The translations under genes and the position numbers were made by a program. From the NCBI GenBank assembly GCA_966210515.1, contig CBIHLM010000016.1, positions 13,031-77,030 of the forward strand: 64,000 nucleotides of DNA. Reading direction: 5' to 3'. The DNA is from Paradesertivirga sp966210515. GTDB taxonomy: Bacteria; Bacteroidota; Bacteroidia; Sphingobacteriales; Sphingobacteriaceae. Positions 32,164 through 41,315 of this stretch are shown piece after piece. Below the pieces are notes generated by a model, which searched no databases, was not told the origin of the DNA, and worked only from the letters and a program-made list of their open reading frames with translations. Positions within the stretch are counted from its first letter, which is position 1; every line of letters starts with the position of its first letter.

Positions 32164-32691
32164 CTATTGATTAGTATAAACTTCAATCAAGCCGTCAGGA
32201 AGAATAACTTTCAGTACTCCCTCCTCCTCATCAATTTCCTGAATTATTTCATCATTTAAAGGGAACATTATCTCAGTAAATTTATAAGGCACCACCGCAA
32301 TAAATTGCTGAGGATATTCATGCACTTCAACTATTTCTCCTAACTCCCCGTACTTCTCATCATGTACGATATAGCCTTTAAGATCGGTATAAAAAAATTC
32401 GTCCTCTCCGCGCTCCGGCATTTTTGTATTTGGGAGATATAGTTGTTTCCGAACCAGCTTTTCAGCCTTTTCAATGGTGTCTACATCTTCAAAATAAAAA
32501 TACCCGGTTTTATTAGCTTGCAATTTATAGGTAGAAGTAAAAAAAGGAACCAATTTGTTATTAATCTCCAGAAATACAGAGTCGAGTTCCAGTTCTTCAT
32601 ATTGGTCGAATTCAAAATACACCTGAACCTCACCTTTAAGACCCTTGGTTTTTGTAATGTATCCTATATAAAAACTGTCTTCAATATTCAT
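32164..32691 (-). CDS. rimM: 16S rRNA processing protein RimM
   Basis: 175 residues. The N-terminal RimM domain (FYIGYITKTKGLKGEVQVYFEF) and the C-terminal PRC-barrel (DLKGYIVHDEKYGELGEIVEVHEYPQQFIAVVPYKFTEIMFPLNDEIIQEIDEEEGVLKVILPDGLIEVY) are both complete. RimM binds S19 and helps maturation of the 30S head. It lies downstream of rpsP, from which it is separated by a hairpin terminator at 32761-32789, and upstream of trmD. Confidence 0.95.
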   Translation of the reverse strand: MNIEDSFYIGYITKTKGLKGEVQVYFEFDQYEELELDSVFLEINNKLVPFFTSTYKLQANKTGYFYFEDVDTIEKAEKLVRKQLYLPNTKMPERGEDEFFYTDLKGYIVHDEKYGELGEIVEVHEYPQQFIAVVPYKFTEIMFPLNDEIIQEIDEEEGVLKVILPDGLIEVYTNQ

Positions 32692-32760
32692 TTTTAAAGA
32701 TGTGAGATGTGAGACATTAGACTTGAGAAAGCGTGCTAGTCCAACGCTATAAACATAAAA

Positions 32761-32789
32761 GCGCCATTACGAATATTTCATAATGGCGC
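32761..32789 (-). terminator. Hairpin between rpsP and rimM
   Basis: Perfect arms GCGCCATTA and TAATGGCGC with an 11-base loop, 20 nt after the rpsP stop. On the minus strand TTTTATG follows. It should end most rpsP transcripts, so rpsP would be made in excess over rimM and trmD. Confidence 0.7.
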
Positions 32790-32808
32790 CTTAAATAAGA
32801 TTAGAAAA

Positions 32809-33396
32809 CTACTCAGCGTCTTTAGCCGGAGTTTCTTCAGTTTCGGCTGGAGCTTCAGCTGCAACTTCTGTTTCAGTAGCAGCTTCTGGAGCAACTTCTG
32901 TTTCAGCAACTTCTTCCTCTACAACCTCTTCAGCAACAGGAGCATTCTTTGCAGCTAATGCAGCAGCTCTGTCTTGTTTTTTCTTAGATTCAGCAGCTAA
33001 AGCAGCTTTTCTTGCTTCTTCTTTAGAAGAGCTTAAGCTTTCTTTTTTGCCTTCAATCTTAGCACCTTTTCCTTGTACCCACTCGTTAAATTTGGCTTCT
33101 GCCTGCTCTGCAGTTAAAGCACCTTTTTTAACACCGCCTTCAAGATGTTTTTTGTAAAGAACACCTTTGTAAGAAAGTATAGCACGACAAGTATCCGTAG
33201 GTTGTGCACCGCTGTTTACCCACTCTAATGCTTTTTCGAAATTAATATCGATTGTAGCAGGGTTGGTGTTTGGGTTGTAAGAACCTAAACGCTCAATGAA
33301 CTTTCCGTCTCTGGGAGAACGAGAATCTGCCACTACTACATGGTAAAAAGGCTTTCCTTTTTTACCGAATCTTTGCAATCTGATTTTAGTTGCCAT
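32809..33396 (-). CDS. rpsP: 30S ribosomal protein S16 with a long Ala/Glu-rich tail
   Basis: 195 residues, about twice the usual bacterial S16 length. The S16 core fills residues 1-80: KIRLQRFGKKGKPFYHVVVADSRSPRDGKFIERLGSYNPNT and the later YLSNGAQPTDT-type segment (WVNSGAQPTDTCRAILS). Residues about 85-195 are an extension, first basic (KKHLEGGVKKGALTAEQAEAKFNEWVQGKG), then a tail of Ala, Glu, Thr and Val (EEVVEEEVAETEVAPEAATE and following). Such tails on S16 occur in Bacteroidota, and no function is known to me. A -7 box (TATCTTTG at 33450-33457) lies about 53 nt upstream, leaving a short leader with two small hairpins. Confidence 0.95.
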   Translation of the reverse strand: MATKIRLQRFGKKGKPFYHVVVADSRSPRDGKFIERLGSYNPNTNPATIDINFEKALEWVNSGAQPTDTCRAILSYKGVLYKKHLEGGVKKGALTAEQAEAKFNEWVQGKGAKIEGKKESLSSSKEEARKAALAAESKKKQDRAAALAAKNAPVAEEVVEEEVAETEVAPEAATETEVAAEAPAETEETPAKDAE

Positions 33397-33449
33397 TTCT
33401 TTTTGTTTATGTATTCAACATAGTTCCCGGAGTGTATTCTGCGGGGCTG

Positions 33450-33457
33450 CAAAGATA
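33450..33457 (-). promoter_or_regulatory. Predicted -7 box of rpsP and start of its leader
   Basis: TATCTTTG on the minus strand fits TAnnTTTG. No clear TTG at the right distance. The roughly 50-nt leader to the ATG at 33396 contains CCCG/CGGG and TATGT/ACATA pairings. It could be an S16 autoregulatory leader, a type predicted in Flavobacteria; not tested here. Confidence 0.45.
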
Positions 33458-33572
33458 GTAATTATATCAATTAAAAAAAGATAAATGCCTGTTTTTATAC
33501 TGTTTACTAAAAAGCTCAATCCAACTACTACATCTTATGATTTGATCGACAAAAACCGTACGCCTAAAACTA

Positions 33573-34139
33573 TTAAAGCCCGCGCTCGATATAATCTATC
33601 AGGCAATGGATCACTTTAATGTGTATTTCCTGGGCTCTATCAGAAAACTCAGACTTAGGGGCCCTGATTTCCACATCGCATAAAGATGCCATTTTCCCTC
33701 CTTCTTTCCCGGTAAGGCCAATTACTTTCATTCCTTTTTCCCTTGCGCTCTTAATGGCGTTAAGAATATTTTCCGAATTTCCACTGGTGCTTATCGCGAA
33801 CAGCACATCATTTTGCTGCCCGATTGCTTCTACCATCCGGGAAAAAACAAATGCATATCCATAATCATTTGAAACACAAGACAAATGTGAAGGATCAGAG
33901 ATAGACAATGCTGGTAAGGCCCTTCTGTCGCCTCTGTAACGGCCGGAAAGCTCTTCTGCAAAATGCATGGCATCACACATCGAACCGCCGTTTCCGCAGG
34001 ATATCACTTTATTGCCAGATTTTATAGCGTCAGATAAAATATCACCTGCCGCTTTAATCTTGATAAAATTTTCCTCATCAGCTAAAAAAGCATTTAAAAC
34101 TGCCTGAGCTTCCAGGAAATGTTGCTTAATGTTATGCAT
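33573..34139 (-). CDS. gmhA: Sedoheptulose-7-phosphate isomerase
   Basis: 188 residues, a single SIS domain of the GmhA type. Seen: ISCGNGGSMCDAMHFAEELSGRYRGDRRALPALSISDPSHLSCVSNDYGYAFVFSRMVEA, VLFAISTSGNSENILNAIKSAREKGMKVIGLTGKEGGKMASLCDVEIRAPKSEFSDRAQEIHIKVIHCLIDYIE. It converts sedoheptulose-7-phosphate to D-glycero-D-manno-heptose-7-phosphate, the first step to ADP-heptose. It is the last gene of the birA-dsbD-pfkA-gmhA run (22-nt gap to pfkA). The later adenylyltransferase of the same pathway is at 47952. Confidence 0.93.
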   Translation of the reverse strand: MHNIKQHFLEAQAVLNAFLADEENFIKIKAAGDILSDAIKSGNKVISCGNGGSMCDAMHFAEELSGRYRGDRRALPALSISDPSHLSCVSNDYGYAFVFSRMVEAIGQQNDVLFAISTSGNSENILNAIKSAREKGMKVIGLTGKEGGKMASLCDVEIRAPKSEFSDRAQEIHIKVIHCLIDYIERGL

Positions 34140-34161
34140 TAAAGACTTGTCGACAAGAGTG

Positions 34162-35136
34162 TTAAAGTGATAGTATATCTAGAATTTTCAAAAGAGAAGG
34201 ATTCACTTCAGAAATATGCTTAATTGCATTATGAAAAGGTGTGTAATGTATATTACCATTAACAATCCCTATCATTTCGCCTTTACGTCCGCTCATCAGA
34301 GCTTCTACGGCCGCAACTCCTGTTCTGCTCGCCAATACCCGATCCATACACGAAGGACGACCACCACGTTGGATGTGCCCTAAAATCGACAATCGGGTAT
34401 CATAGTTAGGGAACTTCTCTTTAATTTGCGACGCGATCTCAAATCCGCCTGCATTATCGCCTTCAGCAACTATGATAATTTTTGAAGATTTGTCTTTCCG
34501 GCCCTCTTCTAACCGCTTAAATAAATGTTCTGTATCTGTCTTTGACTCGGGGATCAGAATAGCCTCCGCTCCGGCGCCAATTCCGCTCCGTAAAGCAATA
34601 AGCCCCGAATCGCGTCCCATTACCTCCACGATAAATAATCTGTCATGAGACTCGGCCGTATCCCTGATCTTATCGACCGCATCAATCACCGTATTTATAG
34701 CGGTATCGTATCCAATGGTAAAATCGGTTCCAATTAAGTCGTTATCTATGGTTCCGGGAATACCGACAATTGGAAAGTTAAACTCCTGAATAAAAGCCTG
34801 AGCACCGGTGAAGCTACCTTCTCCTCCAATTACTACAACGGCATCGATATTATTTTTCTGCAATTGTTCATAGGCACGGAGCCGGCCTTCTTTAGTCCTA
34901 AAAGCTTCGCTTCGGAATGTCTTCAGGACTGTTCCTCCTCGTTGAATGATATTGGCTACTGATTTACGATCCATGGTAATAAACTCACCATTCAGCATAC
35001 CTTCAAAACCACGCATAATTCCGGTTACCTGAAGATTATAGTATAAACCTGCCCTAACGACCGCCCTTATGGCAGCATTCATTCCGGGTGCATCACCACC
35101 CGAGGTTAAAACACCTATGTTTTTTATTTCGCTCAT
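34162..35136 (-). CDS. pfkA: ATP-dependent 6-phosphofructokinase
   Basis: 324 residues, the classic bacterial PfkA length. Seen: IGVLTSGGDAPGMNAAIRAVVRAGLYYNL, RGGTVLKTFRSEAFRT, VVVIGGEGSFTGAQAFIQEF, GIPGTIDNDLIGTDFTIGYDTAINTVIDAVDKIRDTAESHDRLFIVEVMGRDSGLIAL, VVEG-type IIVAEGDNAGG and ILGHIQRGGRPSCMDRVLASRTGVAAVEAL. The GEGS in place of the common GGDGS is a small change in the ATP-binding motif. It phosphorylates fructose-6-phosphate, the committing step of glycolysis. The start follows the dsbD stop by 1 nt, so the two are tightly coupled. Confidence 0.96.
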   Translation of the reverse strand: MSEIKNIGVLTSGGDAPGMNAAIRAVVRAGLYYNLQVTGIMRGFEGMLNGEFITMDRKSVANIIQRGGTVLKTFRSEAFRTKEGRLRAYEQLQKNNIDAVVVIGGEGSFTGAQAFIQEFNFPIVGIPGTIDNDLIGTDFTIGYDTAINTVIDAVDKIRDTAESHDRLFIVEVMGRDSGLIALRSGIGAGAEAILIPESKTDTEHLFKRLEEGRKDKSSKIIIVAEGDNAGGFEIASQIKEKFPNYDTRLSILGHIQRGGRPSCMDRVLASRTGVAAVEALMSGRKGEMIGIVNGNIHYTPFHNAIKHISEVNPSLLKILDILSL

Positions 35137-35137
35137 A

Positions 35138-37186
35138 TTATTGTGTAGAAAATGCGACTATTCCGCTATCTAAGAAATCTATATAATTCTTTACGTCCAA
35201 ATTAAAGGCCTGAGGCGGAACAAGTGTTTTACCTTCAGAATTTACGATTACGTAATAGGGCTGAGAATTTGTTTTAAAATTCCTTGTTTGTAAATCGCTC
35301 CATTTGTTGCCCAAAGTTTTGATTTTTTTACCGGTTTCCGAAACATATTTTTCGTTTTCGGCTAATTCTGTCTTGTCATCCACATACAGGGAGATAATAA
35401 CATATTCGTTTTTTAAACGGTTCAGAACTTGTGCTTCTGACCAAACAGATGCTTCCATTTTACGGCAGTTAGTACAGCTCCAGCCTGTGAAATCAAGCAG
35501 AACGGGTTTGTTAACAGCTTTTGAATAAGCTAAGCCTTCTTCATAATCATAAAAAGCATCCAGTCCATGTGGTGCATGAAAAAGTTCAGCGTATTTTTTT
35601 TGAGTTAAATGCCCCGACGAGGTTTGGAATGATTTTGAATACAGATCGAACTCCTGAGTTGTTTGAGGAGGCAACCAGGCGCTTATTCCTTTCAAAGGAG
35701 CTCCCCATAATCCTGGTATCATATAAATCGTAAAACCTAAAACCATCATGGCAAAAAACAACCTGGTTAGTGAAATAAATCCAACTTCAACATCATGTGA
35801 GAGTTTAAATTTACCTAAAAGATATAATCCCCAAACGCCAAAAATCACGATCCAGATCACCAAAAATATATCACGATCCAAAATATTCCAATGATATGCT
35901 AAATCAACGTTCGACAAAAATTTAAATGCCAGTGCTAGTTCTAAAAAACCTAATGAAACCTTCACAGCATTCATCCATCCGCCAGATTTGGGCATTTCCT
36001 TTAACCAGGATGGGAAAATTGCAAAAAGAGTAAAAGGTATCGCCAAGGCCGCTGAAAATCCCAGCATACCTATTGCCGGACCAAGATATGCACCTTTAGA
36101 AACTGTCTCGACTAACAGCGTTCCGATAATAGGTCCGGTGCACGAAAAAGACACAAGAGCTAAGGTAAAGGCCATGAAAAACAAACCAACAAATCCGCCT
36201 TTATTCGATTTCTCGTCCATTTTATTCACCAGAGACGATGGCAAGGTTATTTCGAATGCTCCTAAAAAAGATATTGCAAAAATTATCAATATCGCGAAGA
36301 ACAAAAGATTGAATACTGCACTACTCGCCGCTTCATTTAACGCCGATGCACCAAAAATCGCGGTTATCAACAAACCGAGCGCAACATATATGATGATGAT
36401 GGAAATGCCATATATCAGAGCACTTTGCACTCCTTTCGCTTTTGAACCAGCTCTTTTCGTGAAAAACGAAACAGTAAGTGGAATCATCGGGTAAATACAT
36501 GGCATGAAAAAAGCCAGCAAACCTCCGATAAATCCGGCAATAAAAATTCCTATTAATGAGCTATCCTTTTCCTTAGGCTCTGCGCTCAGTTTTTTTACAG
36601 ATGAGGCTTTTGAAACGACAGTGTCGGGAGCAACTACTTTAGCTTTTTCTAATGTATCCTGAAAGGGAGTACTAGTTGTCTGGGTACCTTCATTCGCAAT
36701 TAACTCCGGAGGAGTAAGTACAGCCGGTGCAGCTTTGTAAGCTACCGGAAGACTAAACTCCAATTCCTCTGGGGGAAGACATTTTTGGTCGTTACAAACC
36801 ATAAATTCCACGGTTCCCTTTATCGAACCAGCATAATTTACTTTAATAAGCTGTTTAAAAACAACCTGTTTTTCATGCCAGGCAATTTTCATCTTAAAAT
36901 TAGTGTCGAAGCTGCTTATTGCTTTCGGTGATTCCGAAACCTTTCCAATTAAGGTGTAATCTTTAGAGGGAGTGAAGGTGAAAGATGTTGGAATAGGACC
37001 TCCTTCTTCTATAAATTGAGAATAAACATGCCAACCTGGCTGAATATCAGCTACCATTCTGATTTCTACTTTATTTTCGCCAAGGTTTACTGATGAAAAG
37101 GACCATTTTACAGGTTCTTCAATTTGAGCGGTTGCTGCCAGACTGGAAATTAAAATCCCCAATAAGCATACTATTAAGTTCTTCAT
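35138..37186 (-). CDS. dsbD: Thiol:disulfide interchange protein DsbD
   Basis: 682 residues. A signal peptide (MKNLIVCLLGILISSLAATA) and an N-terminal immunoglobulin-like domain (about 25-150) containing CNDQKCLPPEE, where two Cys form the DsbD-alpha pair. A membrane core of about eight helices (about 210-500) holds conserved Cys in FMPCIYPMIPLTV and SFSCTGPIIGTL. A C-terminal thioredoxin domain (about 545-670) carries the active site WSCTNC. The protein relays electrons from cytoplasmic thioredoxin to periplasmic thiols, for disulfide isomerisation and cytochrome c maturation. It lies between birA (6-nt gap) and pfkA (1-nt gap). Confidence 0.94.
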   Translation of the reverse strand: MKNLIVCLLGILISSLAATAQIEEPVKWSFSSVNLGENKVEIRMVADIQPGWHVYSQFIEEGGPIPTSFTFTPSKDYTLIGKVSESPKAISSFDTNFKMKIAWHEKQVVFKQLIKVNYAGSIKGTVEFMVCNDQKCLPPEELEFSLPVAYKAAPAVLTPPELIANEGTQTTSTPFQDTLEKAKVVAPDTVVSKASSVKKLSAEPKEKDSSLIGIFIAGFIGGLLAFFMPCIYPMIPLTVSFFTKRAGSKAKGVQSALIYGISIIIIYVALGLLITAIFGASALNEAASSAVFNLLFFAILIIFAISFLGAFEITLPSSLVNKMDEKSNKGGFVGLFFMAFTLALVSFSCTGPIIGTLLVETVSKGAYLGPAIGMLGFSAALAIPFTLFAIFPSWLKEMPKSGGWMNAVKVSLGFLELALAFKFLSNVDLAYHWNILDRDIFLVIWIVIFGVWGLYLLGKFKLSHDVEVGFISLTRLFFAMMVLGFTIYMIPGLWGAPLKGISAWLPPQTTQEFDLYSKSFQTSSGHLTQKKYAELFHAPHGLDAFYDYEEGLAYSKAVNKPVLLDFTGWSCTNCRKMEASVWSEAQVLNRLKNEYVIISLYVDDKTELAENEKYVSETGKKIKTLGNKWSDLQTRNFKTNSQPYYVIVNSEGKTLVPPQAFNLDVKNYIDFLDSGIVAFSTQ

Positions 37187-37192
37187 TAATAT

Positions 37193-37963
37193 TTATTTAT
37201 ATACGAATGCTATTTCCTTGAAATTATACTTACGCAATTCTCCTGCAAATAATACTTCAAGAAAACCATTTTTATCGACACCGGAAATGATTCCCTCAAC
37301 TTCCTGCTCGCCAATTTTAAAGGTGTGCACTTTATTTAGTTTATAGAGACTCTTTAAATACTGCTGTTCAATCAAACTGTGTTTACCGGCTCGCAATTGC
37401 AAATAGCGCCGTTCAATTGATTGGCAAAGTTCAGCTAGTACAGCATTTATATCATAATCCTGATGTAAGATTTTCTTCAAAGAGGTAACATTTTTAATAT
37501 TTGGAGGAAAATCCAACTGATTGATGTTCAAACCAATACCAATTACAGCGTATTTAAGAGTATTTCCCCGCAGGATATTCTCAATTAAAACTCCCCCCAA
37601 TTTATAATCTCCAAAAAAAATATCATTTGGCCATTTAATTTTAACTCCCGCTCCAATAATTTTGAACAATACATCGTTAATAGCTATACTTATGGATTGG
37701 TTCAGCAAAAACTGCTTTTCCGGACTAAGAAAAGTGGGGAGCAACAACAGACTAAAGGTTAAATTTTTGCCAGGTTCAGAACACCAGGTGTTGTTCACCT
37801 GTCCACGACCGGCAAATTGTTCTTCTGCCAATATAACAGTGCCCTCGGGCAATGGCGTGGATTTTGTCAACTCTTTTTTGAGATAATCATTTGTAGAATC
37901 AACACGCTTTAATGTTACTACATTTTGGCCAACAAATAGTCTTGAAAAAGTGTTATTTTGCAA
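37193..37963 (-). CDS. birA: Biotin-[acetyl-CoA-carboxylase] ligase
   Basis: 256 residues, the short monofunctional form without an N-terminal HTH. Seen: LKRVDSTNDYLKKELTK, ILAEEQFAGRGQVNNTWCSEPGKNLTFSLLL (the GRGR-type biotin loop, here GRGQ), INDVLFKIIGAGVKIKWPNDIFFGDYKLGGVLIEN, YAVIGIGLNIN. It attaches biotin to carrier-protein lysines. The start is a TTG at 37961-37963, the only start codon before the conserved N-terminal motif. It begins the minus-strand run toward gmhA and is divergent from rsfS across 46 nt. Confidence 0.93.
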   Translation of the reverse strand: MQNNTFSRLFVGQNVVTLKRVDSTNDYLKKELTKSTPLPEGTVILAEEQFAGRGQVNNTWCSEPGKNLTFSLLLLPTFLSPEKQFLLNQSISIAINDVLFKIIGAGVKIKWPNDIFFGDYKLGGVLIENILRGNTLKYAVIGIGLNINQLDFPPNIKNVTSLKKILHQDYDINAVLAELCQSIERRYLQLRAGKHSLIEQQYLKSLYKLNKVHTFKIGEQEVEGIISGVDKNGFLEVLFAGELRKYNFKEIAFVYK

Positions 37964-38009
37964 ACTAATCGGAGTAATTGTTAAATTTATCCAAAACTAA
38001 TTTTTTTTA

Positions 38010-38384
38010 ATGTTAAAAAACAAAGCAATTAATGAATCCACTTTCACTTCAGAGCTAGCCATACATGGCATACAAGAAAAGAAGGGAAATGAAATTGTAA
38101 GATTAGATTTAAGAAATATAAACAGTTCAGTAGCAGATTATTTCGTTGTCTGCCATGCTGAATCTTCAACTCAGGTGAAAGCTATAGCCTCGAGCGTCGA
38201 AGAAGAAGTGTTTAAAGCATCCAAGCAGCACCCTTACAGAATTGAAGGACTTGAACATGGAGAATGGGTTTTATTGGATTACATAGATGTGGTGGTACAT
38301 ATCTTTAAAACTGATAAAAGAGAATTCTATGGAATAGAAGACCTATGGGGAGATGCAGAAATGAAATATTATCAAAGTGCCTGA
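38010..38384 (+). CDS. rsfS: Ribosomal silencing factor RsfS
   Basis: 124 residues of the Iojap/RsfS family: LAIHGIQEKKGNEIVRLDLRNINSSVADYFVVCHAESSTQVKAIASSVEEEVFKASKQHPYRIEGLEHGEWVLLDYIDVVVHIFKTDKREFYGIEDLWGDA. RsfS binds L14 and blocks subunit joining under starvation. It is followed by ftsH after 21 nt. The same gene pair, divergent from birA, is common in Sphingobacteria as I recall it. Confidence 0.96.
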   Translation: MLKNKAINESTFTSELAIHGIQEKKGNEIVRLDLRNINSSVADYFVVCHAESSTQVKAIASSVEEEVFKASKQHPYRIEGLEHGEWVLLDYIDVVVHIFKTDKREFYGIEDLWGDAEMKYYQSA

Positions 38385-38405
38385 TGGCCACCATCTATAA
38401 TTGAA

Positions 38406-40493
38406 ATGAAAGAAAATAAAACCGATAATAAAAAACCCCAGCGTAAACGCACGGGCAAGAAAATAGTACCTGCACCTCCGAAATTTAATATAATGTGGTT
38501 GTACGCTGCTATCATTATAGCATTATTTGCAGTACAATACTTTTGGAACAATACCAGCACTAAGCAAATCAACTATCAGGAATTCGAAACTCAGATGCTT
38601 AAGCCTCGTGATGTCGAAAAACTGATAGCTTACAAAAGCAATGATTTAGTGGTGGTCGAAGTTTACATAAAGAAAGACAGACTAAGCCTGCCTAAATACA
38701 AAGATGTACGGCCGCAGGAAGGTTTTTCGGGAACTCCGCCAAATACTCCTCAATACAAATTCACTGATGGTTCATTTGATGCCTTAACCGCAAAACTGCG
38801 GGAATCTGAAAAAGATCTTCCCTCGGATCAAAGAACACCTTTAATTCCGGAATCCAGAGATAATTTCTGGGCCAGCTGGTTCATGTCTATTATATTGCCT
38901 GTATTGCTTTTAATCGGCTTCTGGGTGTTTATTATGCGACGTATGGGTGGTGGCGCAGGCGGCGGAGCTGGTGGCCAGATATTTAATATCGGAAAATCTA
39001 AAGCTACTTTATTTGACAAGGAATCGCAGGTAAATGTAACCTTCAACGATGTCGCCGGTCTTGAAGAAGCAAAATTAGAGGTTATGGAAATCGTGGATTT
39101 CCTGAAAAACCCTCAAAAATACACCAACCTGGGTGGTAAAATCCCGAAAGGAGCACTATTAGTCGGAGCCCCCGGAACAGGAAAAACCTTACTTGCCAAA
39201 GCAGTGGCCGGCGAAGCTCAGGTACCTTTCTTCTCTCTATCAGGATCCGATTTCGTCGAAATGTTTGTAGGTGTAGGTGCATCACGTGTTCGTGACTTGT
39301 TCCGCCAGGCCAAAGACAAAGCACCCTGCATTATCTTTATTGATGAGATTGACGCAATTGGAAGAGCGCGTGGCAAGAACAACATAGTTGGTGGAAATGA
39401 CGAGCGCGAGAATACTCTGAATCAATTACTGGTGGAGATGGATGGCTTCGGGACTGATTCAGGTATAATTATTATGGCTGCAACAAACAGACCCGATGTC
39501 TTAGATTCAGCTCTTTTGCGTCCGGGACGTTTCGACAGACAGATCTCAATTGACAAACCTGATTTAGTGGGTCGCGAACAAATTTTCAAGGTTCACTTAG
39601 GACCTATTAAATTAGCGGAGGAAGTAGATCCCAAAAAGCTTTCTGCTCAAACGCCAGGATTTGCTGGTGCTGAAATCGCAAATGTTTGTAACGAAGCTGC
39701 TTTAATTGCCGCGCGTAAAGACAAACCAGCAGTTGATATGCACGACTTTCAGGATGCAATAGATCGTGTAATTGGTGGATTAGAGAAGAAAAACAAAATC
39801 ATATCACCGGATGAGAAGCGCATAGTTGCTTATCATGAGGCCGGGCACGCAATCGCAGGCTGGTTCCTCGAACACGCAGACCCATTGGTTAAAGTGTCGA
39901 TTGTTCCGCGTGGTGTGGCAGCTTTAGGCTATGCACAATACCTACCGAAAGAACAGTTCTTATATACAACAGAACAACTTATTGATGGAATGTGTATGAC
40001 GATGGGTGGCCGTGTAGCTGAAGATATTGTATTTAGTAAAATATCCACAGGAGCTCAAAATGACCTTGAAAGAATTACAAAACTATCATATGCCATGATC
40101 ACCCTTTACGGGATGAACGATAAAGTAGGTAACATATCTTTCAACGATCAGCAGGATCAGTTTAATAAACCATATTCTGAGAAAACTTCGGAGCTAATCG
40201 ACGAGGAAGTAAGAGTGTTAATCCGTTCGGTATACGATCGTACCAAGTCATTGTTGAACGAAAAGCGTGAAGGACTCGAAAAACTTGCTCAGAAACTTCT
40301 GGAAAAAGAAATTCTGTTTCAAAGTGACCTGGAGGAAATTTTAGGTAAACGTCCTTTTGATAACCGGACAACATACGATGAGTTTGTAAACGGAGATGAC
40401 AGCGGCAACCAATCTCTTGTTGCGGAAAATCTGCATCCCGAGCCGGTTGGCGATACGACAGAACCTCTAAAAAGCTCCGAGACGGACTTATAA
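38406..40493 (+). CDS. ftsH: Membrane-anchored ATP-dependent zinc metalloprotease FtsH
   Basis: 695 residues. Two membrane helices (about 28-46 and 160-180) flank a periplasmic segment. A Gly-rich loop (GGGAGGGAGGQIF) leads to the AAA domain: Walker A GAPGTGKT near 254, Walker B IIFIDEIDAIG near 310, second region of homology ATNRPDVLDSALLRPGRFDR. The zinc protease site is HEAGH near 477, with the third ligand Asp in the downstream helix. It degrades membrane and regulatory proteins. The C-terminal tail is acidic and low complexity. Second gene after rsfS; a terminator follows at 40510. Confidence 0.97.
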   Translation: MKENKTDNKKPQRKRTGKKIVPAPPKFNIMWLYAAIIIALFAVQYFWNNTSTKQINYQEFETQMLKPRDVEKLIAYKSNDLVVVEVYIKKDRLSLPKYKDVRPQEGFSGTPPNTPQYKFTDGSFDALTAKLRESEKDLPSDQRTPLIPESRDNFWASWFMSIILPVLLLIGFWVFIMRRMGGGAGGGAGGQIFNIGKSKATLFDKESQVNVTFNDVAGLEEAKLEVMEIVDFLKNPQKYTNLGGKIPKGALLVGAPGTGKTLLAKAVAGEAQVPFFSLSGSDFVEMFVGVGASRVRDLFRQAKDKAPCIIFIDEIDAIGRARGKNNIVGGNDERENTLNQLLVEMDGFGTDSGIIIMAATNRPDVLDSALLRPGRFDRQISIDKPDLVGREQIFKVHLGPIKLAEEVDPKKLSAQTPGFAGAEIANVCNEAALIAARKDKPAVDMHDFQDAIDRVIGGLEKKNKIISPDEKRIVAYHEAGHAIAGWFLEHADPLVKVSIVPRGVAALGYAQYLPKEQFLYTTEQLIDGMCMTMGGRVAEDIVFSKISTGAQNDLERITKLSYAMITLYGMNDKVGNISFNDQQDQFNKPYSEKTSELIDEEVRVLIRSVYDRTKSLLNEKREGLEKLAQKLLEKEILFQSDLEEILGKRPFDNRTTYDEFVNGDDSGNQSLVAENLHPEPVGDTTEPLKSSETDL

Positions 40494-40509
40494 AAAGAAT
40501 AATAATTGT

Positions 40510-40538
40510 AAAAAGCCCCGAAATCCGGGGCTTTTTCT
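40510..40538 (+). terminator. Terminator after ftsH
   Basis: AAAAAGCCCC and GGGGCTTTTT, ten perfect pairs with a 7-base loop and T-run, 17 nt past the ftsH stop. It should separate ftsH from the LUD gene. Confidence 0.85.
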
Positions 40539-40577
40539 TTGAATTGATATTGCTATAACTCATTTTTGTAAATCGAA

Positions 40578-41219
40578 ATGAAAGAAACAACTTCCAAAGA
40601 AAAGATGCTAAAGAAAATACGGAAAGCGCTATTAGAAAAGCGCGACAATCCGTACCCCAACTTAGAAGAAGCACCTTTATATGAAGACCATCAGGATCTG
40701 TTAGAAGTACTTTTTGCGGAACAGCTTACACTAGTTGCCGGCAAATTTATTTTTTGCGAAGATGAGTTTCAATTTATTGAAAACCTGCTTCTTTTAGCAG
40801 ACGAGAAAAATTGGAGAAAAATTTACTGTTGGGAGCCCGAGCTCCAGAAAATGTTAGGTCTGTACGAATTCCCATTCTACAGCACTGATACCGACTTCTT
40901 ACAGGCTGAAGTCGGCATCACCTTATGTGAATCGCTGATAGCCCGCAATGGAAGTGTTTTGATTTCAAATGGAAACGAGGCAGGACGGAGATTGAGTATA
41001 TATCCGCATCATCATGTGGTTATTGCTTTTACATCTCAGCTCGTATTAGATCTTAAAGACGCTTTTAAGCTCCTAAAGATCAAATATGGAGAAAGTCTGC
41101 CCACTTTAGTTTCTAACATCACAGGACCAAGCCGTACAGCTGATATCGAGAAGACGCTTGTGCTCGGTGCACACGGGCCCAAGGAACTGATTGTTTTTTT
41201 ACTGGACGACTCGAATTAG
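40578..41219 (+). CDS. LUD-domain protein (LutC-like)
   Basis: 213 residues, one LUD domain: KEKMLKKIRKALLEKRDNPYPN at the N-terminus, then VGITLCESLIARNGSVLISNGNEAGRRLSIYPHHHVVIAFTSQLVLDLKDAFKLLK and the end NITGPSRTADIEKTLVLGAHGPKELIVFLLDD, which matches the TGPSxTADIExxxxxGxHGPxxLxVxLL signature. LutC belongs to a lactate oxidation complex with LutA and LutB, but neither is near. The gene follows ftsH in a frequent Bacteroidota arrangement, so the actual role here may differ from lactate use. Confidence 0.9.
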   Translation: MKETTSKEKMLKKIRKALLEKRDNPYPNLEEAPLYEDHQDLLEVLFAEQLTLVAGKFIFCEDEFQFIENLLLLADEKNWRKIYCWEPELQKMLGLYEFPFYSTDTDFLQAEVGITLCESLIARNGSVLISNGNEAGRRLSIYPHHHVVIAFTSQLVLDLKDAFKLLKIKYGESLPTLVSNITGPSRTADIEKTLVLGAHGPKELIVFLLDDSN

Positions 41220-41315
41220 TACTGTTGGCAGAGATAAGGACTTCCAACAAAAGATCGGGTTAACACTGCGTGAGATCACGGCTTTAGGACGAATAGGATT
41301 CAAACTGATAACAAA

